Assembly: GCA_035707105.1 (NCBI GenBank)
Contig: DASSUI010000047.1
Location: 1-31,435 of the forward strand
DNA from: JACDAN01 sp035707105
GTDB taxonomy: Bacteria; Actinomycetota; Thermoleophilia; Gaiellales; Gaiellaceae
Reading direction: 5' to 3'
Length of the DNA stretch: 31,435 nt
Part shown: piece by piece, positions 15,764 to 23,937 of the stretch
Layout of the letters: every line of letters begins with the position of its first letter
How positions within the stretch are numbered: position 1 is the first letter of the stretch
Notes under the pieces: model-generated
Seen by the model: only the letters and a program-made list of their open reading frames with translations
Database searches by the model: none
Told to the model about the DNA's origin: nothing
Made by a program: the position numbers and the translations under genes

Positions 15764-16330
15764 TCAGCGCCGGCCGCCGAATTCCCACCGATGGATCTCG
15801 ATGCGGTCGAAGAGCCCCGCGAGTGGGCCCGCGGTCAGCATCGCCTCGACGGCATCGCGTGACGGCGCCTCGACCGCCAGAGCGGCGCCCACCGAGCCGG
15901 TCCCGTCATCGGACAGCAGCGGCCCGAAGACGATCACGCGATCTTCGGCGGTGAGCTCGGCCGGGTCGGTCGTCGTCTGGCGCGGGCCGCCGTGGGCGAT
16001 GACGAGATAGCGCGGGCCGCCTTCCGGGCCGCCTCTGTACTCCCACATCGTGCGCCCGAGCAGGTTCCGCCAGCGCCTGATCATCACCTCCCCGTAGACG
16101 CCGGCCCGGTAGTTCGGCTCCTCGAACGCGAACGCGCGTGCCGCCTCGGCGTCGGGCAGGTCGACGATGTGCATGCTTCCCGTCGCCGTCTCCCCGTCCT
16201 CGGTGAGCGTCGGCCCGCGGGCGATCATCCGCTCCGCGTAGGCGTCCATGAACGACCAGTGCGCTTCGGTGAGCCGCTCGCGCACGGCGCGAGTGCCCGG
16301 CCGGTCGCGGCAGTAGACGAAGTACTCCAC
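15764..16330 (-). CDS. Tandem YCII-domain protein
   Basis: The 188-residue protein seems to contain two YCII (YciI-like) alpha/beta ferredoxin-like units. The first, about residues 1-95, begins with VEYFVYCRDRPG and contains GSMHIVDLPDAEAARAF and EEPNYRAGVYGEVMIRRW. The second, about 105-188, contains RYLVIAHGG, GAALAVEAPSRDAVEAML and ends EIHRWEFGGRR. The family includes dehydrochlorinase-like and dimeric proteins of mostly unknown role. The GTG at 16330 follows AAAGG. It lies 22 bases after the MMPL transporter and is probably cotranscribed with it. No specific reaction can be assigned. Confidence 0.78.
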   Translation of the reverse strand: MEYFVYCRDRPGTRAVRERLTEAHWSFMDAYAERMIARGPTLTEDGETATGSMHIVDLPDAEAARAFAFEEPNYRAGVYGEVMIRRWRNLLGRTMWEYRGGPEGGPRYLVIAHGGPRQTTTDPAELTAEDRVIVFGPLLSDDGTGSVGAALAVEAPSRDAVEAMLTAGPLAGLFDRIEIHRWEFGGRR

Positions 16331-16352
16331 GACCGGCCTTTCTCTGTCCCCG

Positions 16353-18665
16353 TCAGGGCTGGGCGGACGCCTCCACCGGCTCGCCGACCCTGCCGCGCCC
16401 GTTCTCGTCGTGCGGCGGCTCGATCGTGATGTTCGGGAGCAGCCGGTCGAGCCAGCGGGGGATGTACCAGGCGCGCTCATGCATCAGCGTCAGAAACGCC
16501 GGGATGAGCGTCATGCGCACGACCAGCGCGTCCGTGAGGATCGCGACGGCGAGCAGGATCCCGAACTCCTTCGAGATCCGGTCGGCGGTGAGGATGAAGG
16601 CCGCGAAGACGGTGCCCATGATCAGCGCGGCGGCCACGACCACGCGTCCGATCGCGGCGATCCCGTGCTCGACCGCCGCCCGGGTGTCCAGGCCGTGGAC
16701 GTGCTCCTCCCGGATCCTGCTCATCAGGAAGACCATGTAGTCCATGGAGAGGCCGAACAGGATCGCGAAGGCGATGGGTGGGACGAATGTCTCGATCGGG
16801 CCCGTCCGGTCGAGCCCGGTCAGGCCGAGCAGGTACCCCTCCTGCACGACGAGCGTGAGCACGCCGAAGCCGATGAACGCCGACAGGATGGTCGTGATCG
16901 CAGCCGTCAGCGAGATGACGATCGACCGGAACGCCATCGCGAGCACGATGAACGTCACGCCGATGATGTAAAGGAGGAAGAGCGGGAGCCGCTCCATGAT
17001 CCGGTCGCCGATGTCGGCGAAGGCGGCCGTGAGGCCGGAGACGTAGGCGACGGAGTCGCTGCCCTGGAGCGCGCCCGGGATGACGTCGTCGCGCAGGCGG
17101 TGGACGAGATCCTCGGTCGCCTGGTCCTGCGGCGCCGCGTCCGGGGTGACGAAGACGAGCCCGACCGTCTTCTCGTCGTTCAGCTGCGGCTCCGCGGCCG
17201 AGGCGACGCCCTCCAGGTTCCGGACGCGGTCGTAGATCCGCTGCGGCGCCTGCGGGTCGCCGTTCACGTCGACGACGATCGGGATCGGGCCGTTGAACCC
17301 GGGGCCGAAGCCCTCGGCGAGGAGGTCGTATGCACGGCGCGCCGTCTGCTTGTCCGGCTGCGTGCCCTGATCGGCCGCGCCGAGGCGGACCAGCGCCGAC
17401 ATCGAGGCCAGGCCCAGGCCCGCCAGCAGCAGGACGGTGAACACGACACCGGCGTGCGCCGTCACGAACCTGCCCCAGCGCGCGACCAGGGTCTTCTCAC
17501 GGGCGGCCTCGGAGTCGTCTATCGGCCGCAGGAAGGGCACCTTCAGCCGGTCGACCTTGTGACCGAGCAGGCGCAGCACCGCGAGGAGCAGCGAGTTCGC
17601 GATCAACACCGTGGTCAGGACGCCGAGCGCCGAACCGATGCCGAGCTTCGTCACGAAGTCGAGGCCGAAGAACGCGAGGCCGGTGACGGAGATCGCGACC
17701 GTCAGGCCCGCAAACAGCACGGCCCGGCCCGCCGACGCGCCGGCCTCGGCGGCCGCGTCCGTCGGCGAGAGCCCCTCGTGGAGGAGCTGCCGGAAGCGGG
17801 TGACGATGAAGAGTGAGTAGTCGATCCCGACGCCCAGCCCGATCATCGAGACGAGCAGCGGCGTGATCGTGTTGATGTCGGTGAGGCCGGCGAGGATGAA
17901 GAGCAGCAGGAACGCGCCGGCGAGGGCCGTCAGCGCGAGCAAGATCGGCATCGCGGCAGCTACGAAAGTCCGGAAGACGACAAGCAGCACGATCAGGGCC
18001 GCCATCAGGCCGAGCATCTCCTGCGTCCCCTGCTCGATCGGCGGGAACTCGGCGTCGCCGTTGAACTCGGCGGTCACGCCGGCGGGCTCGACCGCCTCGC
18101 GGACATCGTCCTCGACGGCGACGACGGCCTCGCGGTCCTTGTCGTAGATGACCCGGTCGAACTGCGCCTCCGCGTAGGCGATGCGCCCGTCGTCTGAGAA
18201 CGTGTCCTCGCTGAACGGGTCGCCGACGCTCTCGATGCCGGCCTTGTCCTCGGTCGGCTTGAACTGCTGCGTCTTCAGGCGCGCGACCGCGTCCTCGATC
18301 GCCGCCTTGCGGTCGGGCGTGTCGAGGCGCTCTCCGCGGGGCGCGGCGAAGACGAGGTTCAGGACGCCGCCCTGCTCCTCGGCGAACTCGGACTCGATCA
18401 GGTCGGTCGCCTTCTGGGTGTCCGAGCCGGGGATCTCGAACTCGTCGCGGAGCGAGCCGCCGACGGTCGAGACGAGGACGACGAGCAGCGCGACGATGCC
18501 GACCCACGAGCCGACGACGCGCCAGGGATGAGACGCGCACGCGCGGGTCCAGCGCGCAAGCGCGCCGGTCGACAGCCGTTCGTGGGCGAGGCGACGCTGC
18601 TGCATGGGTGCTGTAACGCGCGGCGCCGCGTCGGGATTCCCGCTCTCTGGGTTGTGCTCGGTCAT
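16353..18665 (-). CDS. MMPL/RND-family membrane transporter
   Basis: The 770-residue protein has the two-repeat RND layout of MmpL proteins. There is an N-terminal helix (VVGSWVGIVALLVVLVSTVG, about residues 50-70), a first extracytoplasmic domain (about 75-210) and a helix bundle with GVGIDYSLFIVTRFRQ. A second loop domain follows (about 420-545), then a second bundle with GLSMDYMVFLMSRIREE. The aspartate-tyrosine pairs in those segments are the proton-relay residues of MmpL. The tail after the last helix is short and polar. GGAAGG lies upstream of the ATG. Substrates are likely lipids or hydrophobic compounds, but are not identifiable. The YCII gene follows in the same direction. Confidence 0.9.
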   Translation of the reverse strand: MTEHNPESGNPDAAPRVTAPMQQRRLAHERLSTGALARWTRACASHPWRVVGSWVGIVALLVVLVSTVGGSLRDEFEIPGSDTQKATDLIESEFAEEQGGVLNLVFAAPRGERLDTPDRKAAIEDAVARLKTQQFKPTEDKAGIESVGDPFSEDTFSDDGRIAYAEAQFDRVIYDKDREAVVAVEDDVREAVEPAGVTAEFNGDAEFPPIEQGTQEMLGLMAALIVLLVVFRTFVAAAMPILLALTALAGAFLLLFILAGLTDINTITPLLVSMIGLGVGIDYSLFIVTRFRQLLHEGLSPTDAAAEAGASAGRAVLFAGLTVAISVTGLAFFGLDFVTKLGIGSALGVLTTVLIANSLLLAVLRLLGHKVDRLKVPFLRPIDDSEAAREKTLVARWGRFVTAHAGVVFTVLLLAGLGLASMSALVRLGAADQGTQPDKQTARRAYDLLAEGFGPGFNGPIPIVVDVNGDPQAPQRIYDRVRNLEGVASAAEPQLNDEKTVGLVFVTPDAAPQDQATEDLVHRLRDDVIPGALQGSDSVAYVSGLTAAFADIGDRIMERLPLFLLYIIGVTFIVLAMAFRSIVISLTAAITTILSAFIGFGVLTLVVQEGYLLGLTGLDRTGPIETFVPPIAFAILFGLSMDYMVFLMSRIREEHVHGLDTRAAVEHGIAAIGRVVVAAALIMGTVFAAFILTADRISKEFGILLAVAILTDALVVRMTLIPAFLTLMHERAWYIPRWLDRLLPNITIEPPHDENGRGRVGEPVEASAQP

Positions 18666-18840
18666 GCGTCTGCCTTCCGTCGCTTCACGTTTGCATCTAG
18701 AGACCGGCCGACGGTCGAGAACTCATCGGGGCCGGTCACAGCAATCTCGCAAGTCCCGTCCAGCAACTGCTGATCCGGGCGTGGTCCCGCAGGCACTGTC
18801 GTATCACATCGGCCGAGGGCCGCGTTCTCGTTCCTTTCTC
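18666..18840. other. Intergenic stretch between MMPL gene and kinase remnant
   Basis: No gene is visible. It contains the GGAAGG ribosome binding site of the MMPL gene (minus strand) and probably its promoter; no clear -35/-10 pair is recognised. The rest may be decayed kinase sequence. Confidence 0.4.
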
Positions 18841-19014
18841 CGCTCCGTCGTCGTCCGGCCGAACGCCGACCACGTGGTCGTCGCGGTCGAGGACACCGGC
18901 CGCGGGCTTGCGCAGAGCCTCGTGCAGGCGCACGGCGGGACGATCTGGGCGGAGAACCGAAACCTCGGGGGAGCCAGGGTCGCCTTCACGCTTCCGCTGG
19001 CAAAGCCGTCCTAG
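18841..19014 (+). pseudogene. Histidine-kinase ATPase-domain remnant
   Basis: One frame encodes VVVRPNADHVVVAVEDTGRG followed directly by LAQSLVQAHGGTIWAEN and GGARVAFTLPLA, then TAG at 19012-19014. These are the G1 (DTGxG) segment and the C-terminal helix and strand of a HATPase_c domain. The linker between them, with the F and G2 boxes (about 25-30 residues including the GTGLGL motif), is missing, and no upstream dimerisation domain or credible start exists. The join lies where DTGRG-L and GLGL-ALAQ would align, so a microhomology deletion is plausible. It ends one base before the formate dehydrogenase stop on the other strand. Confidence 0.7.
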
Positions 19015-19015
19015 G

Positions 19016-20218
19016 TCAGCCTGCTCCGAAGCGCGCCGCCTCCTCCGACCCGCCGGTGGCGTCGCCCTCGCTGTAGGAGTGCGCCCCAGCGCCGGCGAGC
19101 GCACCGCCGGCGACGATCAGGTACTCCTCCCGAATCGGCCGGTCCTCGAACCAGCACTCGAGGATCTCTCGAACGCCGGCGGCATACCGCGCCTGCGCGG
19201 AGAGGCTCGTCCCGGACGTGTGCGGCGTCATCCCGTTGTGGGGCATCGCGCGCCACGGGTGGTCCTCCGGCGCCGGCTGCGGGAACCAGACGTCCCCCGC
19301 GTAGCCGGCGAGCTGGCCGCTCTCACACGCACGCGCGACGGCGTCGCGGTCGCAGATCTTCCCGCGTGCGGTGTTCACGAGGTAGGCGCCGCGCTTCATC
19401 TTCCCGATCAGCTCCGCGTCGAAGAGCCCCTCGGTCTCCGGGTGAAGCGGGGCGTTGATCGTCACGACGTCACAGACGCTCACCAGCGACTCGACGTCGT
19501 CGTGGAAGGTCACTCCGAGCTCCTCCTCCGCCTCCGTCGGGAGGCGGTGCCGGTCTGTGTAGTGGAGCCCGACGTCGAAGGGCTTCAGCCGCCGGAGCAC
19601 CGCCGAGCCGATCCGCCCGGCGCCGACGGTTCCCACCTGCATCCCCTCGAGGTCGTACGACCGGGAGACCGCGTCGGCGATGTCCCAGCCACCTTTGACC
19701 GCCAGGTCGTGGCCCGGCAGGTAGTCGCGGACGAGGACGAGGATCAGCATCACGACGTGCTCGGCCACGCTGATGCTGTTGCAGTACGTGACCTCGGCGA
19801 CCGTGATGCCGCGGTCGATCGCCGCCTGGAGGTCGACGTGGTCGGAGCCGATTCCCGCCGTCACGGCGAGCTTGAGGTTCGGGGCGTTCGCGATCCGCTC
19901 CGCGGTCAGGTACGCGGGCCAGAAGGGCTGGGAGATCACGATCTCGGCCTCGGGGAGCCGTCGGTCGAACTCGGAGTCGGTGCGGTCCTTGTCGGACGTG
20001 ACCACGAGCTCGTGGCCCGCCTCCTCGAGGAAGCTGCGCAGCCCGAGCTCGCCGGACACGCTGCCGAGGAGGTCTCCGGGAGTGAAGTCGATCGCCTGGG
20101 GCGTCGGCGTGCTCTGCCCGTCGGGATAGCGGTCGATCGACGGGATCCCGTCCCGCGCGTAGGCGGGCGGGTAGCCGTCGACGGGGTCGTCGTAGAGGAC
20201 GCAGAGGACGGTTGCCAT
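19016..20218 (-). CDS. fdh: NAD-dependent formate dehydrogenase
   Basis: The 400-residue protein is a D-2-hydroxyacid dehydrogenase-fold formate dehydrogenase of the metal-free, NAD type. The NAD motif is GAGRIG (residues 199-204) and D222-R223 indicate NAD preference. Substrate residues N147, R285, Q314 and H333 all align with the known catalytic set of Pseudomonas FDH. The segments TAGIGSDHVDL, TYCNSISVAEH and the C-terminal GGALAGAGAHSYSEGDATGG are signatures of the group. It oxidises formate to CO2 and gives NADH in the cytosol. ATG 20218 is preferred over GTG 20224 because GGGGAG is better spaced from it. It diverges from the TetR/ATPase operon. Confidence 0.95.
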   Translation of the reverse strand: MATVLCVLYDDPVDGYPPAYARDGIPSIDRYPDGQSTPTPQAIDFTPGDLLGSVSGELGLRSFLEEAGHELVVTSDKDRTDSEFDRRLPEAEIVISQPFWPAYLTAERIANAPNLKLAVTAGIGSDHVDLQAAIDRGITVAEVTYCNSISVAEHVVMLILVLVRDYLPGHDLAVKGGWDIADAVSRSYDLEGMQVGTVGAGRIGSAVLRRLKPFDVGLHYTDRHRLPTEAEEELGVTFHDDVESLVSVCDVVTINAPLHPETEGLFDAELIGKMKRGAYLVNTARGKICDRDAVARACESGQLAGYAGDVWFPQPAPEDHPWRAMPHNGMTPHTSGTSLSAQARYAAGVREILECWFEDRPIREEYLIVAGGALAGAGAHSYSEGDATGGSEEAARFGAG

Positions 20219-20275
20219 CGTCACTCCCCTTTCAGTCGCTGGCTGCGCGGGTCATTCTCTCGCGCCCGGACACGA

Positions 20276-20304
20276 GGAAGGGCCCGCGTTCGGCGGGCCC
20301 TTCC
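20276..20304 (-). terminator. GC-rich hairpin in fdh leader, possible attenuator or terminator
   Basis: The arms 20276-20287 and 20293-20304 are perfectly complementary over 12 bp (GGAAGGGCCCGC) around a five-base loop. It lies 57 bases before the fdh ATG. There is no T-run on either side. Because the flanking genes diverge, an ordinary end-of-gene terminator is not expected here, so attenuation of fdh or insulation between promoters is possible. Confidence 0.5.
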
Positions 20305-20503
20305 GACCTTCGGAGAGTCGGGTGTCGCGTTCGTCCACTTCACCGGGGACGTCTTCGGGGGGTTCTTCCTACTCGGCCTTCCCGGCGGAGCTTCGTCCTA
20401 CTGGCGCCCTGTGCTCTTCGCATGGTCAATGGTGCCGCGGCCGGGCCGTCCCGGCATCAGCGCGCTCCCGGATCGCGCAGTCCGTAGTTCTCCGCAGCCG
20501 GCG

Positions 20504-20551
20504 GGGCATCGGTAGAAGGCCGCTGCGGGTTCCGCGCCCGCCCCGATGCCC
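20504..20551. repeat. 9-bp inverted repeat upstream of tetR
   Basis: GGGCATCGG at 20504-20512 is matched by CCGATGCCC at 20543-20551 across a 30-base GC-rich spacer. It could form a leader stem or be a second protein-binding site; its right arm lies just before the operator-like palindrome. Confidence 0.35.
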
Positions 20552-20552
20552 G

Positions 20553-20570
20553 TGAGTGAGCGTTCACTCA
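20553..20570. promoter_or_regulatory. Palindromic operator-like site for TetR-family regulator
   Basis: TGAGTGAGCGTTCACTCA has two perfect 7-bp half-sites (TGAGTGA/TCACTCA) around four bases. Size, symmetry and the TGA-N-TCA character fit TetR-family operators, and the site lies 20 bases before the likely tetR start, as expected for autoregulation. It would then also govern the coupled ATPase genes. Confidence 0.65.
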
Positions 20571-20590
20571 TGGTTGGGGCACGAGTCGAC

Positions 20591-21226
20591 ATGAGCGCCG
20601 AGCTGAAGCACGGTCCGCAGGAGCTGCGGGAGCGCATCCTCGACGCGACGCTGCACGTGATCTGCGAGCGCGGCATGGCTCGTACGCGCACGAGCGCCAT
20701 CGCCAAGGAGGCAGAATGCTCCGAGGGGAGCATCTACCGCTACTTCGACGGCAAGCCGGAGCTCTTCCGGGAGGTGGTCCGGACTCGGCTTTCGAGCCTC
20801 CTCGACGTGCTCCCCGGGCTCACCGCGCGTACCGGTTCGGGGACGGTCGAGGGAAACCTCGTCGACGTCGCGCGCGCGGCGCTGTCGTTCTACGGGGAGG
20901 TCGTGCCGCTCTACGCCGGCCTCTTCGCCGACGCCGAGCTGCTCGCCGACCGGCGCGAGAGCGTCCTCGGCGGAGACCTGCACCCGTCGGCCGCGGCCGA
21001 CGCGGTGGTCGGCTACCTCCAGGCGGAGCAGCGGCTGGGCCGCGTGCGCGCGCAGGCCGACGTGGACGCCGTCGCGCGGCTGCTCCTCTCGAGCGCCCTC
21101 GGCGAGAGCTTCCTCTGCGCGCTCGCCGCCGGCCCTCTCGACGGCGCGGAGCGCGACCGCCGCGCACGGGATCTCGGCCGGCTGGCGACCCGGGAGCTCG
21201 AACCGCCCGGAGGAGGATTGCCGTGA
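20591..21226 (+). CDS. TetR-family transcriptional regulator, coupled to ATPase operon
   Basis: The 211-residue protein has the TetR N-terminal helix-turn-helix: RERILDATLHVICERGMARTRTSAIAKEAECSEGSIYRYFDGKPELF (shown here as its key run: RILDATLHVICERG, TSAIAKEAECSEGS, IYRYFDGK), about residues 11-58. The C-terminal ligand-binding part is alpha-helical and not recognisable. The start at 20591 is chosen because earlier ATGs at 20546 and 20570 would place the operator palindrome inside the coding sequence. The ribosome binding site is weak, so the start is uncertain. Its TGA overlaps the GTG of the first ATPase gene (GTGA), with GGAGGAGG for that gene inside tetR. This makes it a dedicated local regulator of the V/A-ATPase, which is unusual; the ligand is unknown. 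Confidence 0.88.
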   Translation: MSAELKHGPQELRERILDATLHVICERGMARTRTSAIAKEAECSEGSIYRYFDGKPELFREVVRTRLSSLLDVLPGLTARTGSGTVEGNLVDVARAALSFYGEVVPLYAGLFADAELLADRRESVLGGDLHPSAAADAVVGYLQAEQRLGRVRAQADVDAVARLLLSSALGESFLCALAAGPLDGAERDRRARDLGRLATRELEPPGGGLP

Positions 21227-21621
21227 GGCCGGTCAGCAACTGGCTCGACCGCTTTCGCCGGCCCGGGGTTCCCGCGGCGGCGAGCGAGGAGCTCGACGCC
21301 GAGCTGCTTCCGGTCTTCGCGACGCTCGACGAGATCGAGGAGGAGGCTGCCGCGATTCGGATCGCGGCGGACGCGGAGGCGGCCCGCCGGATCGAGGCGG
21401 CGGCGTTCGAGGCGGAGCGGATCCTGGTCCGGTGGCGGCGGGACGCCGAGGCTGAGCGGGTCAGAGCGGAGGCCGACCGCCGCGAAGCGGTCGCCGGCGA
21501 GGCGCGATCGATCGAGCTTCGGGCCGAGGCAGAGGCCGCGGAGCTTCGGGAGCGGGGGCTCGAGCGGATGCCGGCGCTCGTCGCGACCGTGCTCGCGTGC
21601 CTCCAGGAGGACCGAGCATGA
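21223..21621 (+). CDS. atpH: V/A-type ATPase peripheral-stalk subunit (G/H-like)
   Basis: The 132-residue protein is strongly helical from about residue 25: ELLPVFATLDEIEEEAAAIR followed by alanine- and arginine/glutamate-rich heptads to about 110. Such a coiled coil is expected of the stalk partner of subunit E. Sequence identity is low in this family, so the call rests on coiled-coil character, size and first place in an ATPase operon. The GTG at 21223 has GGAGGAGG upstream and overlaps the tetR stop. Its TGA overlaps the ATG of subunit C (ATGA). Confidence 0.65.
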   Translation: MRPVSNWLDRFRRPGVPAAASEELDAELLPVFATLDEIEEEAAAIRIAADAEAARRIEAAAFEAERILVRWRRDAEAERVRAEADRREAVAGEARSIELRAEAEAAELRERGLERMPALVATVLACLQEDRA

Positions 21622-22544
21622 GCGCGGCCTGGATCGCCGGGGCCGTCCGCGCGCGGCTGCTCGTGGCCGAGCGGTGCCTCGGCGCGGAGGGAGCAGCGAA
21701 GCTCGCCGGCTCGCCCTCGCTGCGCGACGCCCTCGTCGAGCTCGGCCGCACCCCGTATCGGCGGGAGATCGGCCTCGAGCTCACCCTGGCCGACGCGCAG
21801 CGCGCGGTCACCTCGAAGACGCTGATCGACCTCCGCCTGCTCGCCGGCTGGCTTCCCGGCGACGCGCTCGGGCTGCTCCGCGCTGTTGCCGCCTGGCACG
21901 AGCTGGCCAACCTCGAGGACCGAATCGCCTACCTCGGCGGTGCGCCGCTCAGGCAACCGTTCGAGCTCGGGAGCCTCGCCGCCGTCTGGCCGAGGGCTGC
22001 GGGAACCCAGAGCCTCGACGAGCTGCGCCGCGTGCTGGCGGCGTCCGCCTGGGGCGACCCCGGCGGAGACACGGCCGCCGAGCTCGGGCTCGGCCTGCGG
22101 CTCGCGTGGGCGCGCCGCGCCGCCGCGGAGGCGCCCGAGGTCGGGTCACTGGCGGCCGGAGCGTCGGCACTGCTCCTCGCCCGCGAGCTCTTCGTCGTCG
22201 GCCTGCCGGTCGAGATCCTGCCGCTGGCCGCCTTCCCGCTGCTCGGCCCGAGGTGGCCGGGCGCGGGCACCTTCGCCCAGTTCGTCGAGGCGCTGCCACC
22301 TGACGCCGCCTGGGCGCTCGCCGGGATCGACGGGCCAGAGGAGCTGTGGCGTGCCGAGGCCCGCTGGTGGAACCGGTGCGAGCAGGAGGGGCGGGCGCTC
22401 ATGCGCTCGGCGCTGGGCCGGCAGGTCGTCGTCGGCGCCGTCGAGGTGCTCGGTTGCGACGCGCATCGGGTGGCGATTGCGCTCGAGGCCACCGTGCGGC
22501 GCGGGCTCCCGGGCGTCCAGGAGGTGCTCGATGCGGCAGCCTGA
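21618..22544 (+). CDS. atpC: V/A-type ATPase subunit C (AC39/d-like)
   Basis: The 308-residue, mostly helical protein has features of the V-ATPase C/AC39 family that caps the membrane rotor and couples it to the central stalk: YRREIGLELTLADAQRAVT, the repeated basic/acidic helices and the WHELANLEDRIAYL segment. Three similar helical units are expected in the family; I cannot delimit them. The ATG overlaps the upstream TGA, and its 3' end overlaps subunit I by 14 bases. It is slightly shorter than typical bacterial homologues (about 330). Position between the stalk and I genes supports the call. Confidence 0.75.
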   Translation: MSAAWIAGAVRARLLVAERCLGAEGAAKLAGSPSLRDALVELGRTPYRREIGLELTLADAQRAVTSKTLIDLRLLAGWLPGDALGLLRAVAAWHELANLEDRIAYLGGAPLRQPFELGSLAAVWPRAAGTQSLDELRRVLAASAWGDPGGDTAAELGLGLRLAWARRAAAEAPEVGSLAAGASALLLARELFVVGLPVEILPLAAFPLLGPRWPGAGTFAQFVEALPPDAAWALAGIDGPEELWRAEARWWNRCEQEGRALMRSALGRQVVVGAVEVLGCDAHRVAIALEATVRRGLPGVQEVLDAAA

Positions 22545-23937
22545 GCATGCGCTCACCCTCCCGGCGCGCATGGTGCGGATCGCCATCGTCGCGCCCCGTG
22601 CACGCCTGCGGGAGACTCTCGTCGCGCTCGCCGACTCCGGGACCGTCGAGCTCGCCGGGACGCTGCCGACCGCTGGCGGCGAGGCCCTGGAGGCGCTCCG
22701 CCGGCTCGAGCGGGAGGGGACGAACGGCGCGTCCCGGCCGGTGCTGGCGCCGGCGCGCCCCGACGTCCCCGGACTCGAGCGGGCCGGGGCCGTCGACCTG
22801 CTGCGCGGCGAGGTCGAGCTCGAGCGTCGCTCCGCAACCGCCGTCGAGCACGGAAGCTTCGCCGGCCTCCTCGGCTGGGCGCCGCAGGACGAGCTGAAAG
22901 GGCTGGCAGAACGGCTCGCCGGTGCCGGGGCCGGGGTGATCGAGCTGCCCGCGCCGCCGTGGCTCGAGCCGCCCGCCCTCATCGCCCGCAAGCCCGTCAC
23001 CCGGCCGTTCCGTCCGCTCGTCGAGACGTATGGGCCCGCCCGCTACGCCGATCTGGACCCGACGCTGTTCGCTGCGTTCTCGTTCGTCCTCATGTTCGGG
23101 ATGATGTTCGGAGACGTCGGTCACGGGCTGCTGCTCGCGGCTGCCGCGCTCGCCCTGCGCTTCGTGAAGCGCGGCCGGTTGCTCGCGGTCCGGCGGGTCT
23201 GGCCGCTGCCGTTCGCCGCCGGCCTCTCCGCGGCGTTCTTCGGCCTCCTCTATGGGGAGTGCTTCGGGCCGACGGGGCTCGTGCCGACACTCTGGCTCGA
23301 CCCGGTGGACGAGGCCCCGGAGCTGCTCGCAGCCGCCGTCGCCGTGGGGGCCGTGTTGCTCGCGCAGAGCTACGCGTTCGGCACGGTCAACCGGTGGCGG
23401 GAGCAGGGCCCGGCCGCGGCGCTCGTCGCCCCCTCCGGGATCGCGGGCACGTGCATTTTCCTCGGCGGCGGCATCGCCGCCGCAGGGTGGTACCTCGACT
23501 CGCCGGCGCCGGCCGCGATCGGCGCCGCGATCGCCGTCGCCGGGCTCGCGCTCATGGCGATCGGCTACGCCGCCCACGCGGCGCGGGGAAGCCTGGGGGC
23601 GCTCGAGGTGCTCGTGGAGCTGGTCGACTCGGTCGTCCGGATCGGAGCGAGCGCGATCTCGTTCACCCGGCTGGCGGCCTTCGGCCTGATGCACGCCGCG
23701 CTCGGCATGGTCGTGTGGGCCGCTGCGAGCGCCGCCTGGGGCACCGCGGCCGGAGCGGCGCTCGCGGTCCTCGTGCTCCTGGTCGGCAACGTGCTCGCCT
23801 TCACGCTCGAGCTGCTCGTTGCCGGGGTCCAGGCGCTGCGACTGGAGTACTACGAGCTGTTCTCGCGCATCTTCGCCGGCGAGGGGCACCCCTACTCGCC
23901 CTGGCACATCCCGCTCGTCACGAAGGAGGAACCATGA
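22531..23937 (+). CDS. atpI: V/A-type ATPase subunit I (a-like), compact form
   Basis: The 468-residue protein has a short cytosolic N-terminal part (about 1-180) and a membrane half with about seven or eight helices beginning at FAAFSFVLMFGMMFGDVGHG. The FGDVGHG segment, SFTRLAAFGLMHAALG and the late QALRLEYYELFSRIF with the conserved channel arginine are signatures of subunit I. It forms the proton or sodium half-channels next to the K ring. Homologues are usually about 600-650 residues, so most of the N-terminal arm is missing. The ATG follows CAGGAGG and overlaps subunit C by 14 bases. Its TGA overlaps the K start (ATGA). Confidence 0.9.
   Translation: MRQPEHALTLPARMVRIAIVAPRARLRETLVALADSGTVELAGTLPTAGGEALEALRRLEREGTNGASRPVLAPARPDVPGLERAGAVDLLRGEVELERRSATAVEHGSFAGLLGWAPQDELKGLAERLAGAGAGVIELPAPPWLEPPALIARKPVTRPFRPLVETYGPARYADLDPTLFAAFSFVLMFGMMFGDVGHGLLLAAAALALRFVKRGRLLAVRRVWPLPFAAGLSAAFFGLLYGECFGPTGLVPTLWLDPVDEAPELLAAAVAVGAVLLAQSYAFGTVNRWREQGPAAALVAPSGIAGTCIFLGGGIAAAGWYLDSPAPAAIGAAIAVAGLALMAIGYAAHAARGSLGALEVLVELVDSVVRIGASAISFTRLAAFGLMHAALGMVVWAAASAAWGTAAGAALAVLVLLVGNVLAFTLELLVAGVQALRLEYYELFSRIFAGEGHPYSPWHIPLVTKEEP

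Larger units (their letters stand above)
20219..20590. other. Divergent intergenic region, fdh and tetR
   Basis: The 372 bases hold no convincing gene. They contain the fdh ribosome binding site, a perfect 12-bp hairpin (20276-20304), a smaller hairpin beside it (about 20303-20321), a 9-bp inverted repeat (20504-20551) and an operator-like palindrome (20553-20570). Promoters for both directions must lie here. No riboswitch class is recognised. Confidence 0.6.

Noticed and set aside
16410..17816. Plus-strand open frame opposite the MMPL gene
   Set aside because: Low-complexity Arg/Asp/Glu sequence without ribosome binding site; the minus-strand transporter motifs are unambiguous.
20330..20470. 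Possible 5S rRNA fragment or known riboswitch in the fdh leader (repeated AGTAGGA-type motif on the minus strand)
   Set aside because: Only a few bases resemble 5S rRNA ends, and no conserved core of any riboswitch class could be recognised.
18908..20515. Plus-strand frame of 535 codons opposite fdh
   Set aside because: It is an antisense shadow; all FDH catalytic residues are on the minus strand.
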